A stretch of 13,070 nucleotides of DNA from Sulfitobacter sp. (GTDB lineage: Bacteria; Pseudomonadota; Alphaproteobacteria; Rhodobacterales; Rhodobacteraceae), in contig JAGXHC010000106.1 in the NCBI GenBank assembly GCA_024636405.1, forward strand, positions 1 through 13,070, in the 5' to 3' direction. Below the pieces are notes generated by a model. The model was not told where the DNA came from and did no database searches. It saw only the letters and a list, made by a program, of their open reading frames with translations. Positions within the stretch are counted from its first letter, which is position 1. Each line of letters opens with the position of its first letter. Made by a program: the position numbers and the translations under genes. This document shows, piece by piece, positions 1 through 7,386 of this stretch.

Positions 1-4
1 ACTC

Positions 5-941
5 TTAGTGTCTGATCCGAAACTATATGGGTGAATTCAGTAGGTTGTGATTCTGTTCGGTTGCAAAGCTGAACGGAGATGCCAATGGCCTGGACTGAAC
101 TCACCCGCCCGCAATATGTTCGGACCGGGGGCAGATACGCAAGTGATACGACGGACATGGAATGGGCGCTAATCGCGCCGTTTCTGCCTGCACCCAAGCG
201 CGTCGGTCGACCACGAACCACAGACCTGCGCGATGTTTTTGACGCAATCCTTTATATCGCGACGACCGGATGCCAGTGGCGAATGCTGCCCAATGACTTC
301 CCGCCGGTCTCGACGGTGCGGCGATACTTCTATGATTGGCGCAGCAGCGGTCTGCTGCGCGAAATGAACCATCACTTAGTGGCGGCAGCGCGTCAGGCAG
401 AGGGGCGTTCAGCCAGCCCGACGGCGGGTGTGATCGACAGCCAGAGCGTCAAAACCACCGAAAGTGGAGGGGTTTGCGGCTATGATGCGGGCAAACGGAT
501 CAAGGGTCGCAAGCGCCACATTGTGACTGATACTGTCGGTTTGCTGGTCGGCCTCGCCGTTCATGGTGCCGATGTACAGGATCGCGACGGCGCGCCGGGT
601 CTGCTGAAATCCATCGCCAGGGCCTATCCTTTGTTGCGCCACGTCTTCGCAGATGGCGGCTATGGCGGGCCAAAGTTGAGAGATGCCCTGGACAAGATCG
701 GCAAATGGACCGTCCAGATCGTCAAGCGTTCCGACACGGCCCAAGGCTTCGAAGTCATTCCCCGCCGCTGGGTCGTCGAACGTACCTTCGCATGGCTCGG
801 ACGCTGCCGTCGAATGGCCAAGGATTGGGAGAAAAACATCGCCAGCGCCGAGGCCTGGCTCCTCATCGCCCACATTCGCCGAGTGACACGTCATCTCGCA
901 AGGGCATGAAATCATAACCTTAGTTTCGAATCAGACTCTTA
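5..941 (+). mobile_element. Complete IS5-family insertion sequence
   Basis: The element proper runs from about 8 to 938 (931 bp). Its 18-bp terminal inverted repeats are GTGTCTGATCCGAAACTA at 8-25 and the reverse complement of GAGTCTGATTCGAAACTA at 921-938, matching at 16 of 18 positions. A direct repeat TTA lies just outside each end (5-7 and 939-941), and TTAG is possible if the boundary is drawn one base differently. A short TNA-type duplication is known for some IS5-family groups. One intact transposase gene fills the interior, so the copy may be active. The right end lies 13 bp beyond the stop codon of the minus-strand FadR-type regulator, so that gene is not disrupted. Only 4 to 7 bases of left flank are visible. 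Confidence 0.9.
85..909 (+). CDS. IS5-family DDE transposase, intact
   Basis: This protein of 274 residues is the transposase of the surrounding IS and should cut and join its inverted ends. The N-terminal part (about 20-95) resembles the DNA-binding segment of IS5-type transposases, with a W-x-L-I-x-P-x-L-P pattern followed by G-R-P-R. The catalytic triad can be placed as D118 (in VIDSQSVKTTE), D190 (in FADGGYGG) and E232 (in RRWVVERTFAWL, with the Arg four residues earlier expected in the Y-R-E-K motif). No frameshift is needed, unlike IS5 groups that split the gene into two ORFs. The start at 85 is preferred because GGAG at 75-78 leaves 6 bases to it. The ATG at 79 directly abuts that site and would add only two residues. 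Subgroup assignment is not certain. Confidence 0.93.
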   Translation: MAWTELTRPQYVRTGGRYASDTTDMEWALIAPFLPAPKRVGRPRTTDLRDVFDAILYIATTGCQWRMLPNDFPPVSTVRRYFYDWRSSGLLREMNHHLVAAARQAEGRSASPTAGVIDSQSVKTTESGGVCGYDAGKRIKGRKRHIVTDTVGLLVGLAVHGADVQDRDGAPGLLKSIARAYPLLRHVFADGGYGGPKLRDALDKIGKWTVQIVKRSDTAQGFEVIPRRWVVERTFAWLGRCRRMAKDWEKNIASAEAWLLIAHIRRVTRHLARA

Positions 942-951
942 GGCTGCCGGA

Positions 952-1719
952 TCAGGAGCCGGTTTCATGCTGGAGCCGCTGTCGCGCGATTTCTTCGTTG
1001 TGACCGGCCTTCTGCTGATCGCGCAGCGCAGCTTCGACGAAATCCAGATGCGCCAGCACGCTGGTCCGGGCGGCGTCCGGGTTGCGGGCCTGCAAGGCGG
1101 CATTGATGGCTCTGTGCTGGTCCAGCAGGGCGGTCCGGGTGGTCCGCTGTCTGAACATCACCTGCCGATTATAGAACACCCCGCCGCGCAGAAGATCGTA
1201 CATCGACCGCATCATGTGCAGCATCACGACGTTATGGCTGGCTTCGATGATTGCCATGTGGAACTGCGCATCCAGTTGTGCCTCATCTTCGGGACTGCGT
1301 TTAAGGTGGGCAGCCTCCATTTTGGCAAAAACCGTACGGACGACCGCCAGATCGGTATCCGACGCGAGACGGGCCGCGCGCTCTGCGGCCAACCCCTCCA
1401 TGTCGCGGCGAAACGAAAGATAATCAAAGACCGCCTCATCATGTCGTGAAAAGAGCGCAATCAACGCAGGTGCAAATGCTGAACCCAGCACATCCGCGAC
1501 ATAGACACCCGCGCCCGGTCTTGCGCTGAGAAGCCCGGATGTCTGCAACTGCGCAAGCGCCTCGCGCAAGGATGGCCGCGAAACGGCAAGCCGTTCAGCC
1601 AGTTCCCGCTCTGCCGGCAACCGTTCGCCGGGGCGCAGAATGCCGCGCAGGATCAACTGCTCAATCTGCCGCACGACGGCATGAGAAAGCTTTTCCGGGG
1701 CGACGGGTTGAAAGGGCAT
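952..1719 (-). CDS. GntR-family regulator, FadR subfamily (FCD domain)
   Basis: This is a transcription factor of 255 residues. The N-terminal winged helix-turn-helix (about 11-75) carries the signature L-R-P-G-E-R-L-P-A-E-R-E-L-A and S-R-P-S-L-R-E-A-L. The C-terminal all-helical FCD domain (about 95-235) binds a small organic acid. It has an Asp/His set suited to the metal site known in this family: D150, H154, H202 and H224. The effector cannot be read from sequence. Overall it resembles PdhR/LldR/GlcC-type regulators, and I recall relatives beside glycolate or lactate oxidation genes in roseobacters, but no such genes are visible here. An AAGGA site lies about 8 bases before the ATG. A perfect palindrome 17 bp upstream suggests self-repression, possibly also control of the divergent lipoprotein gene. 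The IS lies just past its stop and may have displaced the original downstream region. Confidence 0.9.
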   Translation of the reverse strand: MPFQPVAPEKLSHAVVRQIEQLILRGILRPGERLPAERELAERLAVSRPSLREALAQLQTSGLLSARPGAGVYVADVLGSAFAPALIALFSRHDEAVFDYLSFRRDMEGLAAERAARLASDTDLAVVRTVFAKMEAAHLKRSPEDEAQLDAQFHMAIIEASHNVVMLHMMRSMYDLLRGGVFYNRQVMFRQRTTRTALLDQHRAINAALQARNPDAARTSVLAHLDFVEAALRDQQKAGHNEEIARQRLQHETGS

Positions 1720-1735
1720 GACGGGTTCCTTGGAT

Positions 1736-1754
1736 TGGTCAATTTATATGACCA
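1736..1754. promoter_or_regulatory. Candidate FadR-type operator, TGGTCA-N7-TGACCA
   Basis: A perfect 6-7-6 inverted repeat sits in the 93-bp divergent region, 17 to 35 bp upstream of the regulator's ATG. GGT/ACC half sites are usual for the PdhR/FadR branch of GntR regulators, although the spacer here is longer than in the classic PdhR site. Read on the minus strand, the spacer contains TATAAAT, which could be the -10 element, so a bound protein would block the regulator's promoter. Binding by this regulator is an inference. Confidence 0.5.
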
Positions 1755-1812
1755 CGCTGGAGGGGCGGCAAGCCGTAAGGGATTATTAACCATTCCCGGA
1801 CCAGTCTGACCC

Positions 1813-2106
1813 ATGATCCGCTTGTCATCCTTACTCTGCGCTGCGTTGTTTTTGGCCGCCTGCAACACCGCCGGGCCGCACTTTCGCGGGTTGCCGGCGA
1901 CACAGGTAACAGTGGATGGATCGACCTTTGATGTGCGGGTGCGCGGGGAATTGGCCGAAGCGATGCGCGTCAACATGCAGTATGCGCCGCGCTTTGGCCC
2001 GATCCGCGACCGGGCCGGCAGGGCCATGGCGATGGTCAGCGGCTGTAGGGTCAAAGATGTGCGCGGGGATCAGGCATTGGCCACGGGACTACTGGATTGC
2101 GATTGA
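1813..2106 (+). CDS. Small predicted lipoprotein, function unknown
   Basis: This protein of 97 residues has a lipoprotein signal peptide: a short basic start, a hydrophobic stretch (about 4-16) and the lipobox L-A-A-C with the lipidated cysteine at residue 17. The mature part would be about 81 residues anchored in the cell envelope. It contains VDGSTFDVRVRGELAEAMR and ends with a cysteine pair (C78 and C96) that could form a disulfide. No known domain is recognised. It is divergent from the FadR-type regulator, and the shared 93-bp region holds the palindrome at 1736-1754, so co-regulation is possible. No strong Shine-Dalgarno precedes the ATG. The signal sequence makes it a convincing gene. 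Confidence 0.78.
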   Translation: MIRLSSLLCAALFLAACNTAGPHFRGLPATQVTVDGSTFDVRVRGELAEAMRVNMQYAPRFGPIRDRAGRAMAMVSGCRVKDVRGDQALATGLLDCD

Positions 2107-2150
2107 TTGGGTGAGGGCGTTCTGTGCGGATGGTTCATGGTAAATCAACG

Positions 2151-2165
2151 GCGGCGCTCCGCCGC
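2151..2165 (+). other. GC hairpin between lipoprotein gene and smc
   Basis: GCGGCG-CTC-CGCCGC forms a perfect 6-bp stem with a 3-base loop, 45 bp after the lipoprotein stop codon. No run of T follows, so it is at best a weak terminator. It could equally be chance in GC-rich DNA. Confidence 0.3.
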
Positions 2166-2179
2166 AGTTCTCAATATCT

Positions 2180-2188
2180 TGTGGATAA
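2180..2188 (-). promoter_or_regulatory. Perfect consensus DnaA box upstream of smc
   Basis: The plus strand reads TGTGGATAA, the exact reverse complement of the consensus DnaA box TTATCCACA. It lies about 100 bp upstream of the smc start in a short AT-richer patch. One box does not make an origin and no cluster is seen around it. A role in timing smc expression to replication initiation is speculative, and a chance match remains possible. Confidence 0.35.
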
Positions 2189-2289
2189 ACCTGTTCAACA
2201 GCCCGCCTGTGGTGTGTTTTGATTGACTTGTCCCTGCTCCAGCCCGCATTTTCACCACGACGAATGGAATCACCGGAGCAACGCGGCCC

Positions 2290-5200
2290 TTGCGCTTTTC
2301 CAAACTCAGACTGACAGGCTTTAAAAGCTTTGTGGATCCGACCGATCTGATCATCGCTGATGGTCTGACCGGTGTTGTCGGGCCGAACGGCTGTGGCAAA
2401 TCCAATCTGCTTGAGGCGCTGCGCTGGGTCATGGGCGAGAACAGACCGACAGCGATGCGTGGCGGCGGCATGGAGGACGTGATTTTTGCCGGAGCGGCCA
2501 CGCGGCCCGCGCGCAATTTTGCTGAAGTCGCGCTTCATATCGACAACTCCGAGCGGCTGGCGCCGGCCGGGTTCAACGACAGCGACGGGTTGGAAATTGT
2601 CCGCCGGATCACCCGCGATGTGGGTTCGGCCTACAAGGCGGCGGGCAAGGATGTGCGCGCGCGCGATGTGCAAATGCTGTTTGCTGATGCCTCGACGGGC
2701 GCCCATTCGCCTGCGCTGGTGCGTCAGGGGCAGATCGCCGAATTGATCAACGCACAACCCAAAAGCCGCCGCCGTATCCTTGAGGAAGCGGCAGGCATTT
2801 CGGGGCTGTACCAGCGCCGCCACGAAGCGGAACTCAAGCTGAACGGTGCTGAGACCAACCTGTCTCGGGTCGACGACATCGTCGAGCAATTGGCCGCGCA
2901 ACTGGCACAATTGGCACGTCAGGCCCGGCAGGCTGCGCGGTATCGCGAAATCGGCGATCAGTTGCGCCGCAGCGAGGGGATGTTGCTGTATCGGCGGTGG
3001 CGCGAAGCGGACGATGCCCGTGCACAGGCCGAGGCGGAACTGCGCGCCCGCATATCAGCGGCAGCGCAGGCCGAGGGCGTGGTGCGCGACAGCGCCAAGG
3101 CGCGCGAGTTTGCAGAACATGCCCTGCCGGACCTGCGCGAAGAACAGACGATCGCCGCCGCGGTTCTGCAACGGCTGGTGGTGCAGCGCGATACGCTTTC
3201 GGATCAGGAAAGCCGCGCACAGGCGTTGATCGAAACGCTGACGGGGCGCATTTTGCAACTGACCCGCGATATCGACCGCGAAGCAGGGCTGAACCGCGAC
3301 GCTGGCGAGACAATCGAACGGTTGGAATGGGAGGCCCGCGAGCTTGCCAAGGCCGGTGCGGGTCATGCTGAGGCGCTGGAAGCCGCAGCAGACGCAGCGC
3401 GCGAGGGTGCAGCGGTGTTGCAGGCCCGCGAGGCCGATCTGGCACAACAGACAGAAGATGTCGCGAGACTGGCCGCGCGTCATGGCTCCGCAGAACGCCT
3501 GCTGGGGGACAGCCGCAAAACACAGACCAAATCCGAGACCGAAGCGGTCAGGGCGCAGGAGGCGGTACTGGCAAGCCGCGCGGCGCTGGCCAAGGCCGCG
3601 ACCGATTTTGAAGCCGCACAAGGCGCGGAGGCGCGTGCCGTTACGGCGGCAACGGCGGCGGACGCGGCCCTGCTTGCGGCAGAAGAAAACCGCGCCGATA
3701 CCCAATCGCGCGAGGCGGACGCGCGTGCCGAGCGGTCCGAGGCGGAGGGCGAGATGAACGCCCTTCGGGCCGAAGCGGGCGCGCTGGCAAAGCTGGTTGA
3801 ACGTGACACCGCAGAGGGCGGTCAGATCCTTGACCGGTTGCAGGTGGAGCACGGGTTTGAAAAGGCGCTGGGGGCGGCATTGGCTGACGATCTGCGCGCG
3901 CCCGAGGTAGAGGCGGACGGCCCCTCCGGCTGGGCGGTATTGCCCGGCTATGCAGCACCCCAAGCCTTGCCCGCAGGGGTCACGCCCCTGACAAACCACG
4001 TCTCGGTGCCCGAGGTGCTGGGCCGCCGCATGGGCCAGATCGGGCTGGTCGATCCGGACGATGGGCCACGGTTGCAGAAACTTCTGCTGCCGGGTCAGCG
4101 GCTGGTTTCGCCCGAAGGCGATTTGTGGCGCTGGGACGGGCTGCGGGCCTGGGCCGAAGACGCACCGTCTGCGGCGGCGCTGCGGTTGCAGCAGCTTAAT
4201 CGTCTCGAAGTGCTGAAACAGGCGTTGGAGCAGGCAACCCAGCGTGCCGAGGGCGCGCAGGCCGCGCATGAAAGCCTGCAAAAACAGCTGGCGGAACAAT
4301 CCGAGGCGGACAAGCGCGCCCGCGATGCACGTCGCGAGGCGGACCGCATGGTGGCGGACGCTGGTCGTGCGCTGAGCCGGGCAGAGGCGGACCGCAATCT
4401 GGCAGAGGGGCGGATGGAATCGCTGGGCCTTGCTGTCACCCGGCACGAGGAAGAAGCGATGGCCGCGCGGGGCCGGGTGCTGGAAGCCGAACGCGCGCTT
4501 GCGGAACTTGGCGACCTGCCTGAGGCGCGCACAGCAATTGACGATCTGCGCATGACCGTGGAGGCCGCACGGATCACCATGATGTCGCGCCGCTCTGCGC
4601 ACGATGAATTGCGCCGCGAGGGCGAGGCCCGCACCAAACGCGCCCAGGAAGTGACCAAAGAGATCAGCGGTTGGCGGCACCGTCTGGATACAGCCGAAAA
4701 GCGCAGTACCGAATTGGTGGACCGCAAGGATACGTCAGAGGCCGATCTGAAAGCGGCCGGTGCTGTGCCCGCCGAACTGGCGGCACAGCGTGCGGACCTC
4801 ACCGAGGCGATAACAAAGTCTGAGGCGCGCAAGGCTGAGGCGGCGGACAAGTTGTCCACGGCTGAGGGCGATTTGCGCGCCGCCACCACAGCAGAGCGGG
4901 ACGCAGAGCGCGCGGCGTCCGAGGCGCGGGAAGCGCGTGCGCGGTCCGACGCCCGCAGCGAAGCCGCCCGCGAAACGGTGGCCCATGCCGCCGAGCGGAT
5001 TGCCGATGACAGCCAGCAGACCCCAAACCAGCTTTTGACGGTCCTTGACGTGAACCCCGATCAGATGCCGGGCGCGGATACTCTGGAAGCTGACGTGAAC
5101 CGCCTGAAACGGCAACGCGATGCCTTGGGCGCGGTCAATCTGCGCGCCGAGGAAGACGCAAAGTCGGTGCAGGTCGAGCACGACGAACTGGTCGCCGAGA

Positions 5201-5745
5201 AGGCCGATCTTGAGGAGGCGATCAAGACCCTGCGCACCGGGATCGCATCGTTGAACCGCGAGGGACGTGAACGCCTGCTGACGGCCTTTGAGCAGGTCAA
5301 CGCCAACTTTTCGATGTTGTTCAAGCATCTGTTCGGCGGTGGCGAAGCGAATCTGGTGATGGTGGAATCCGACGATCCGCTGGAGGCCGGGCTGGAGATC
5401 CTGTGCCAGCCTCCCGGCAAAAAGCTGAGCACGCTGAGCCTGCTTTCAGGCGGCGAGCAGACGCTGACGGCGATGGCGTTGATATTTGCGGTGTTCCTTG
5501 CCAATCCCGCGCCGATCTGCGTGTTGGACGAGGTTGACGCGCCGCTGGATGACGCCAACGTGACGCGCTTTTGCGATCTGTTGGATGAAATGTGTCGCCA
5601 GACCGACACAAGGTTTCTGATCATCACGCACCACGCGGTGACGATGGCGCGGATGGACCGCTTGTTCGGCGTCACGATGGCAGAGCAGGGGGTCAGCCAA
5701 TTGGTCTCTGTGGACCTCAAGAAGGCCGAAACACTGGTCGCCTGA
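2290..5745 (+). CDS. smc: Chromosome segregation/condensation ATPase SMC
   Basis: SMC of 1151 residues is the normal length for a bacterial SMC. It dimerises and, with ScpA and ScpB (not in this window), forms the condensin that organises and separates newly replicated chromosomes. The N-terminal ATPase half has Walker A GPNGCGKSN (31-39), MEDVIFAG (61-68) and a Q-loop at VRQGQI (Q146). Two long Ala/Glu/Arg-rich coiled-coil arms (about 165-500 and 625-1000) flank the hinge domain (about 505-620). The C-terminal half has the ABC signature LSGGEQ (1052-1057), Walker B ending in VLDEVDAP (1078-1085) and a D-loop near L1086-D1088. The start is TTG: GGAG at 2275-2278 precedes it, and no ATG or GTG lies in frame between it and the upstream stop at 2224. 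It faces the rhodanese gene across 42 bp. Confidence 0.97.
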   Translation: MRFSKLRLTGFKSFVDPTDLIIADGLTGVVGPNGCGKSNLLEALRWVMGENRPTAMRGGGMEDVIFAGAATRPARNFAEVALHIDNSERLAPAGFNDSDGLEIVRRITRDVGSAYKAAGKDVRARDVQMLFADASTGAHSPALVRQGQIAELINAQPKSRRRILEEAAGISGLYQRRHEAELKLNGAETNLSRVDDIVEQLAAQLAQLARQARQAARYREIGDQLRRSEGMLLYRRWREADDARAQAEAELRARISAAAQAEGVVRDSAKAREFAEHALPDLREEQTIAAAVLQRLVVQRDTLSDQESRAQALIETLTGRILQLTRDIDREAGLNRDAGETIERLEWEARELAKAGAGHAEALEAAADAAREGAAVLQAREADLAQQTEDVARLAARHGSAERLLGDSRKTQTKSETEAVRAQEAVLASRAALAKAATDFEAAQGAEARAVTAATAADAALLAAEENRADTQSREADARAERSEAEGEMNALRAEAGALAKLVERDTAEGGQILDRLQVEHGFEKALGAALADDLRAPEVEADGPSGWAVLPGYAAPQALPAGVTPLTNHVSVPEVLGRRMGQIGLVDPDDGPRLQKLLLPGQRLVSPEGDLWRWDGLRAWAEDAPSAAALRLQQLNRLEVLKQALEQATQRAEGAQAAHESLQKQLAEQSEADKRARDARREADRMVADAGRALSRAEADRNLAEGRMESLGLAVTRHEEEAMAARGRVLEAERALAELGDLPEARTAIDDLRMTVEAARITMMSRRSAHDELRREGEARTKRAQEVTKEISGWRHRLDTAEKRSTELVDRKDTSEADLKAAGAVPAELAAQRADLTEAITKSEARKAEAADKLSTAEGDLRAATTAERDAERAASEAREARARSDARSEAARETVAHAAERIADDSQQTPNQLLTVLDVNPDQMPGADTLEADVNRLKRQRDALGAVNLRAEEDAKSVQVEHDELVAEKADLEEAIKTLRTGIASLNREGRERLLTAFEQVNANFSMLFKHLFGGGEANLVMVESDDPLEAGLEILCQPPGKKLSTLSLLSGGEQTLTAMALIFAVFLANPAPICVLDEVDAPLDDANVTRFCDLLDEMCRQTDTRFLIITHHAVTMARMDRLFGVTMAEQGVSQLVSVDLKKAETLVA

Positions 5746-5787
5746 GGCGGAATTTCATCCGTTCGGTTCGGACAAAGTGATAACCGC

Positions 5788-6183
5788 TTATGTCTGCTCG
5801 CGCTTTTCAATTGGTCCGCCGGCCTTTTCCCAGCCCGAAAAGCCGTCTTTCAGGTGCGCCGCATCAAATCCCATGTCCTGAAGTGTTGCGACTGACAAGG
5901 CAGAGCGCCAACCGGAGGCGCAGTGAAAGACGAACTTTCTGTCCTGCGCAAAGATATCCTTGAAATAGGGGCTGTCTGGATCGACCCAGAATTCCAGCAT
6001 GCCACGCGGACAATGAAAGGCACCGGGAATAAAGCCGCTACGTTCGCGTTCGCGTGGGTCACGCAGATCGACAAATTGAACGGCGGGGTCGTCCAGCATT
6101 GCGATGGCGTCTGTGCTTTCGATCTCTTTGATGCGTTCGCGCGCGTCCGCGACCATCTGTGCGGCTGTTTTCCTCAGGGGCAT
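5788..6183 (-). CDS. Single-domain rhodanese-like sulfurtransferase
   Basis: This is a cytoplasmic protein of 131 residues with one rhodanese domain (about 20-125). The N-terminal CH2A-like motif reads FVDLRDPRERERSGFIPGA, and the active-site loop is HCASGWRS with catalytic C88, which would carry the persulfide. The tail DGFSGWEKAGGP is typical of the fold's end. The sulfur donor and acceptor cannot be told; single-domain members take part in sulfide detoxification, thiosulfate use or tRNA and cofactor sulfur transfer. An AAGGA site lies 7 to 8 bases before the ATG, inside the 18-bp gap after the lytic transglycosylase gene, so it is probably the last gene of the cobC-led transcript. It converges with smc. 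Confidence 0.92.
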   Translation of the reverse strand: MPLRKTAAQMVADARERIKEIESTDAIAMLDDPAVQFVDLRDPRERERSGFIPGAFHCPRGMLEFWVDPDSPYFKDIFAQDRKFVFHCASGWRSALSVATLQDMGFDAAHLKDGFSGWEKAGGPIEKREQT

Positions 6184-6201
6184 GGGCGTTCCTTTTCGGG
6201 G

Positions 6202-7374
6202 TCAGAGTTGCGACAGTAATGCGGGTGTGGGCCAGCCGTCCACTGCCAGCCCCAATCGCGCCTGTTCAGCGCGCACGGCAGCGCGGGTGCGGACGCCAAG
6301 GATGCCGTCAAGATTGCCCACGTCATGGCCGCGCGCCTGCAACCGTGTCTGAAGCTCTTTCATTTGCGCGCCGCTCAGGCCGGGGTCAGGATTGCCCGCG
6401 TCATAGACCTGTGCCCCTTGCAGGCGGGTCGCGAAATAGGCGGCGGTCATCACGTAAACAAAGCTTTGGTTCCAGTCAAAGTACACCCGGAAATTCGGGT
6501 AGGTGACAAAGGCCGGGCCGCCGCGCCCCTGCGGGATCAAAACCGATGCTTCAAGCGTGTCCGACAAGGGGCCGTTGCGCGCGGTCACGCCCAATGCCTG
6601 CCATTCCGACACCGCTTTCGTTGTCTCCAATCCGGTCAGGGACCAGTCGAAATCGGCGGGCAGGGTGACTTCGGCCAGCCACGGTTCGCCCGCGCGCCAA
6701 CCCAGACTTTGAAGCATCTTGCCGCCCGACATCAATGCGTCTGCGGCAGAGGTTTTCAGCGACACCTTGCCGTCGCCGTCCCCATCCACGCCATTTTCCA
6801 GGATATCGCGCGGCAGCATCTGGACCATCCCGATCTCGCCCGCCCATGCACCGGAGGTGGTCACGGGATCAAATTCCCCGCGTGCAAAAAGCTCAAGTGC
6901 GGCAAACACCTGTGGGCGAAACAGGTCGGGACGCCGACAATCATGTGCCAGCGTCACCAGCGCATTGGCCGTATTGAAATCACCCTGAACCGCGCCATAA
7001 TCCGTCTCGAACCCCCAAAAAGCCAGCAGCACGCCGCGGTCAACGCCAAAGTCCGCTTCGATGCGGTCAAAGACGCTGTCATAGCGTTCGCCATTGGCGC
7101 GGCCCCGGGTGATCCGGTCAGCGGAAATCAGGCGGCGCGAAAAATCGATGAAGGGACGTTGAAACACCCCTTGTGCGCGATCCGCCCGCAGCACGGCAGG
7201 ATCCGGGCGCACGGTGGTGAAAAATCGCTCGGCGGTGTCAGCAGAGACCCCCTGCGCGAGCGCCTCGGTTTTAAGGTCGGTGACAAAACTGTCAAAAGAC
7301 CCACCGCAGGGCGTTTCTGCCAAGGCGGCAGGGGCAACAAGGCTAAGGAAGCCGACAAGAATATAGGGACGCAT
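6202..7374 (-). CDS. Lytic murein transglycosylase, MltB family, with peptidoglycan-binding domain
   Basis: This secreted periplasmic enzyme of 390 residues cleaves the MurNAc-GlcNAc bond in peptidoglycan, leaving 1,6-anhydro ends. A Sec signal peptide (1-19, cleavage after A-L-A) has no lipobox, so it should be soluble, unlike E. coli MltB. The SLT_2-type catalytic domain (about 25-325) has the catalytic Glu at E123 in FWGFETDYG, the GEIGMVQMLP motif (179-188), a calcium-loop-like VDGDGDGKVSL (196-206) and the late motif YPNFRVYFDWNQS (292-304). A C-terminal peptidoglycan-binding domain (about 333-390) ends the protein. It starts 12 bp after the cbiB stop codon, with GAAGG as ribosome-binding site, so co-transcription with the cobalamin genes is likely. 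A shared function is not implied. Confidence 0.93.
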   Translation of the reverse strand: MRPYILVGFLSLVAPAALAETPCGGSFDSFVTDLKTEALAQGVSADTAERFFTTVRPDPAVLRADRAQGVFQRPFIDFSRRLISADRITRGRANGERYDSVFDRIEADFGVDRGVLLAFWGFETDYGAVQGDFNTANALVTLAHDCRRPDLFRPQVFAALELFARGEFDPVTTSGAWAGEIGMVQMLPRDILENGVDGDGDGKVSLKTSAADALMSGGKMLQSLGWRAGEPWLAEVTLPADFDWSLTGLETTKAVSEWQALGVTARNGPLSDTLEASVLIPQGRGGPAFVTYPNFRVYFDWNQSFVYVMTAAYFATRLQGAQVYDAGNPDPGLSGAQMKELQTRLQARGHDVGNLDGILGVRTRAAVRAEQARLGLAVDGWPTPALLSQL

Positions 7375-7386
7375 GATAAACCTTCA

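Noticed and set aside
409..915. Long minus-strand open frame opposite the transposase (168 codons).
   Set aside because: It lies antisense to a transposase with a complete DDE triad and shows no recognisable protein motif.
3055..4680. A 541-codon minus-strand open frame inside smc.
   Set aside because: GC-rich coiled-coil DNA routinely leaves the opposite strand open. The translation is rich in Cys, Arg and Gln with no domain, and the plus-strand SMC is unambiguous.
5746..5787. Possible terminator between the convergent smc and rhodanese genes.
   Set aside because: Only a 4-bp stem (TCCG/CGGA) can be drawn and there is no T run.
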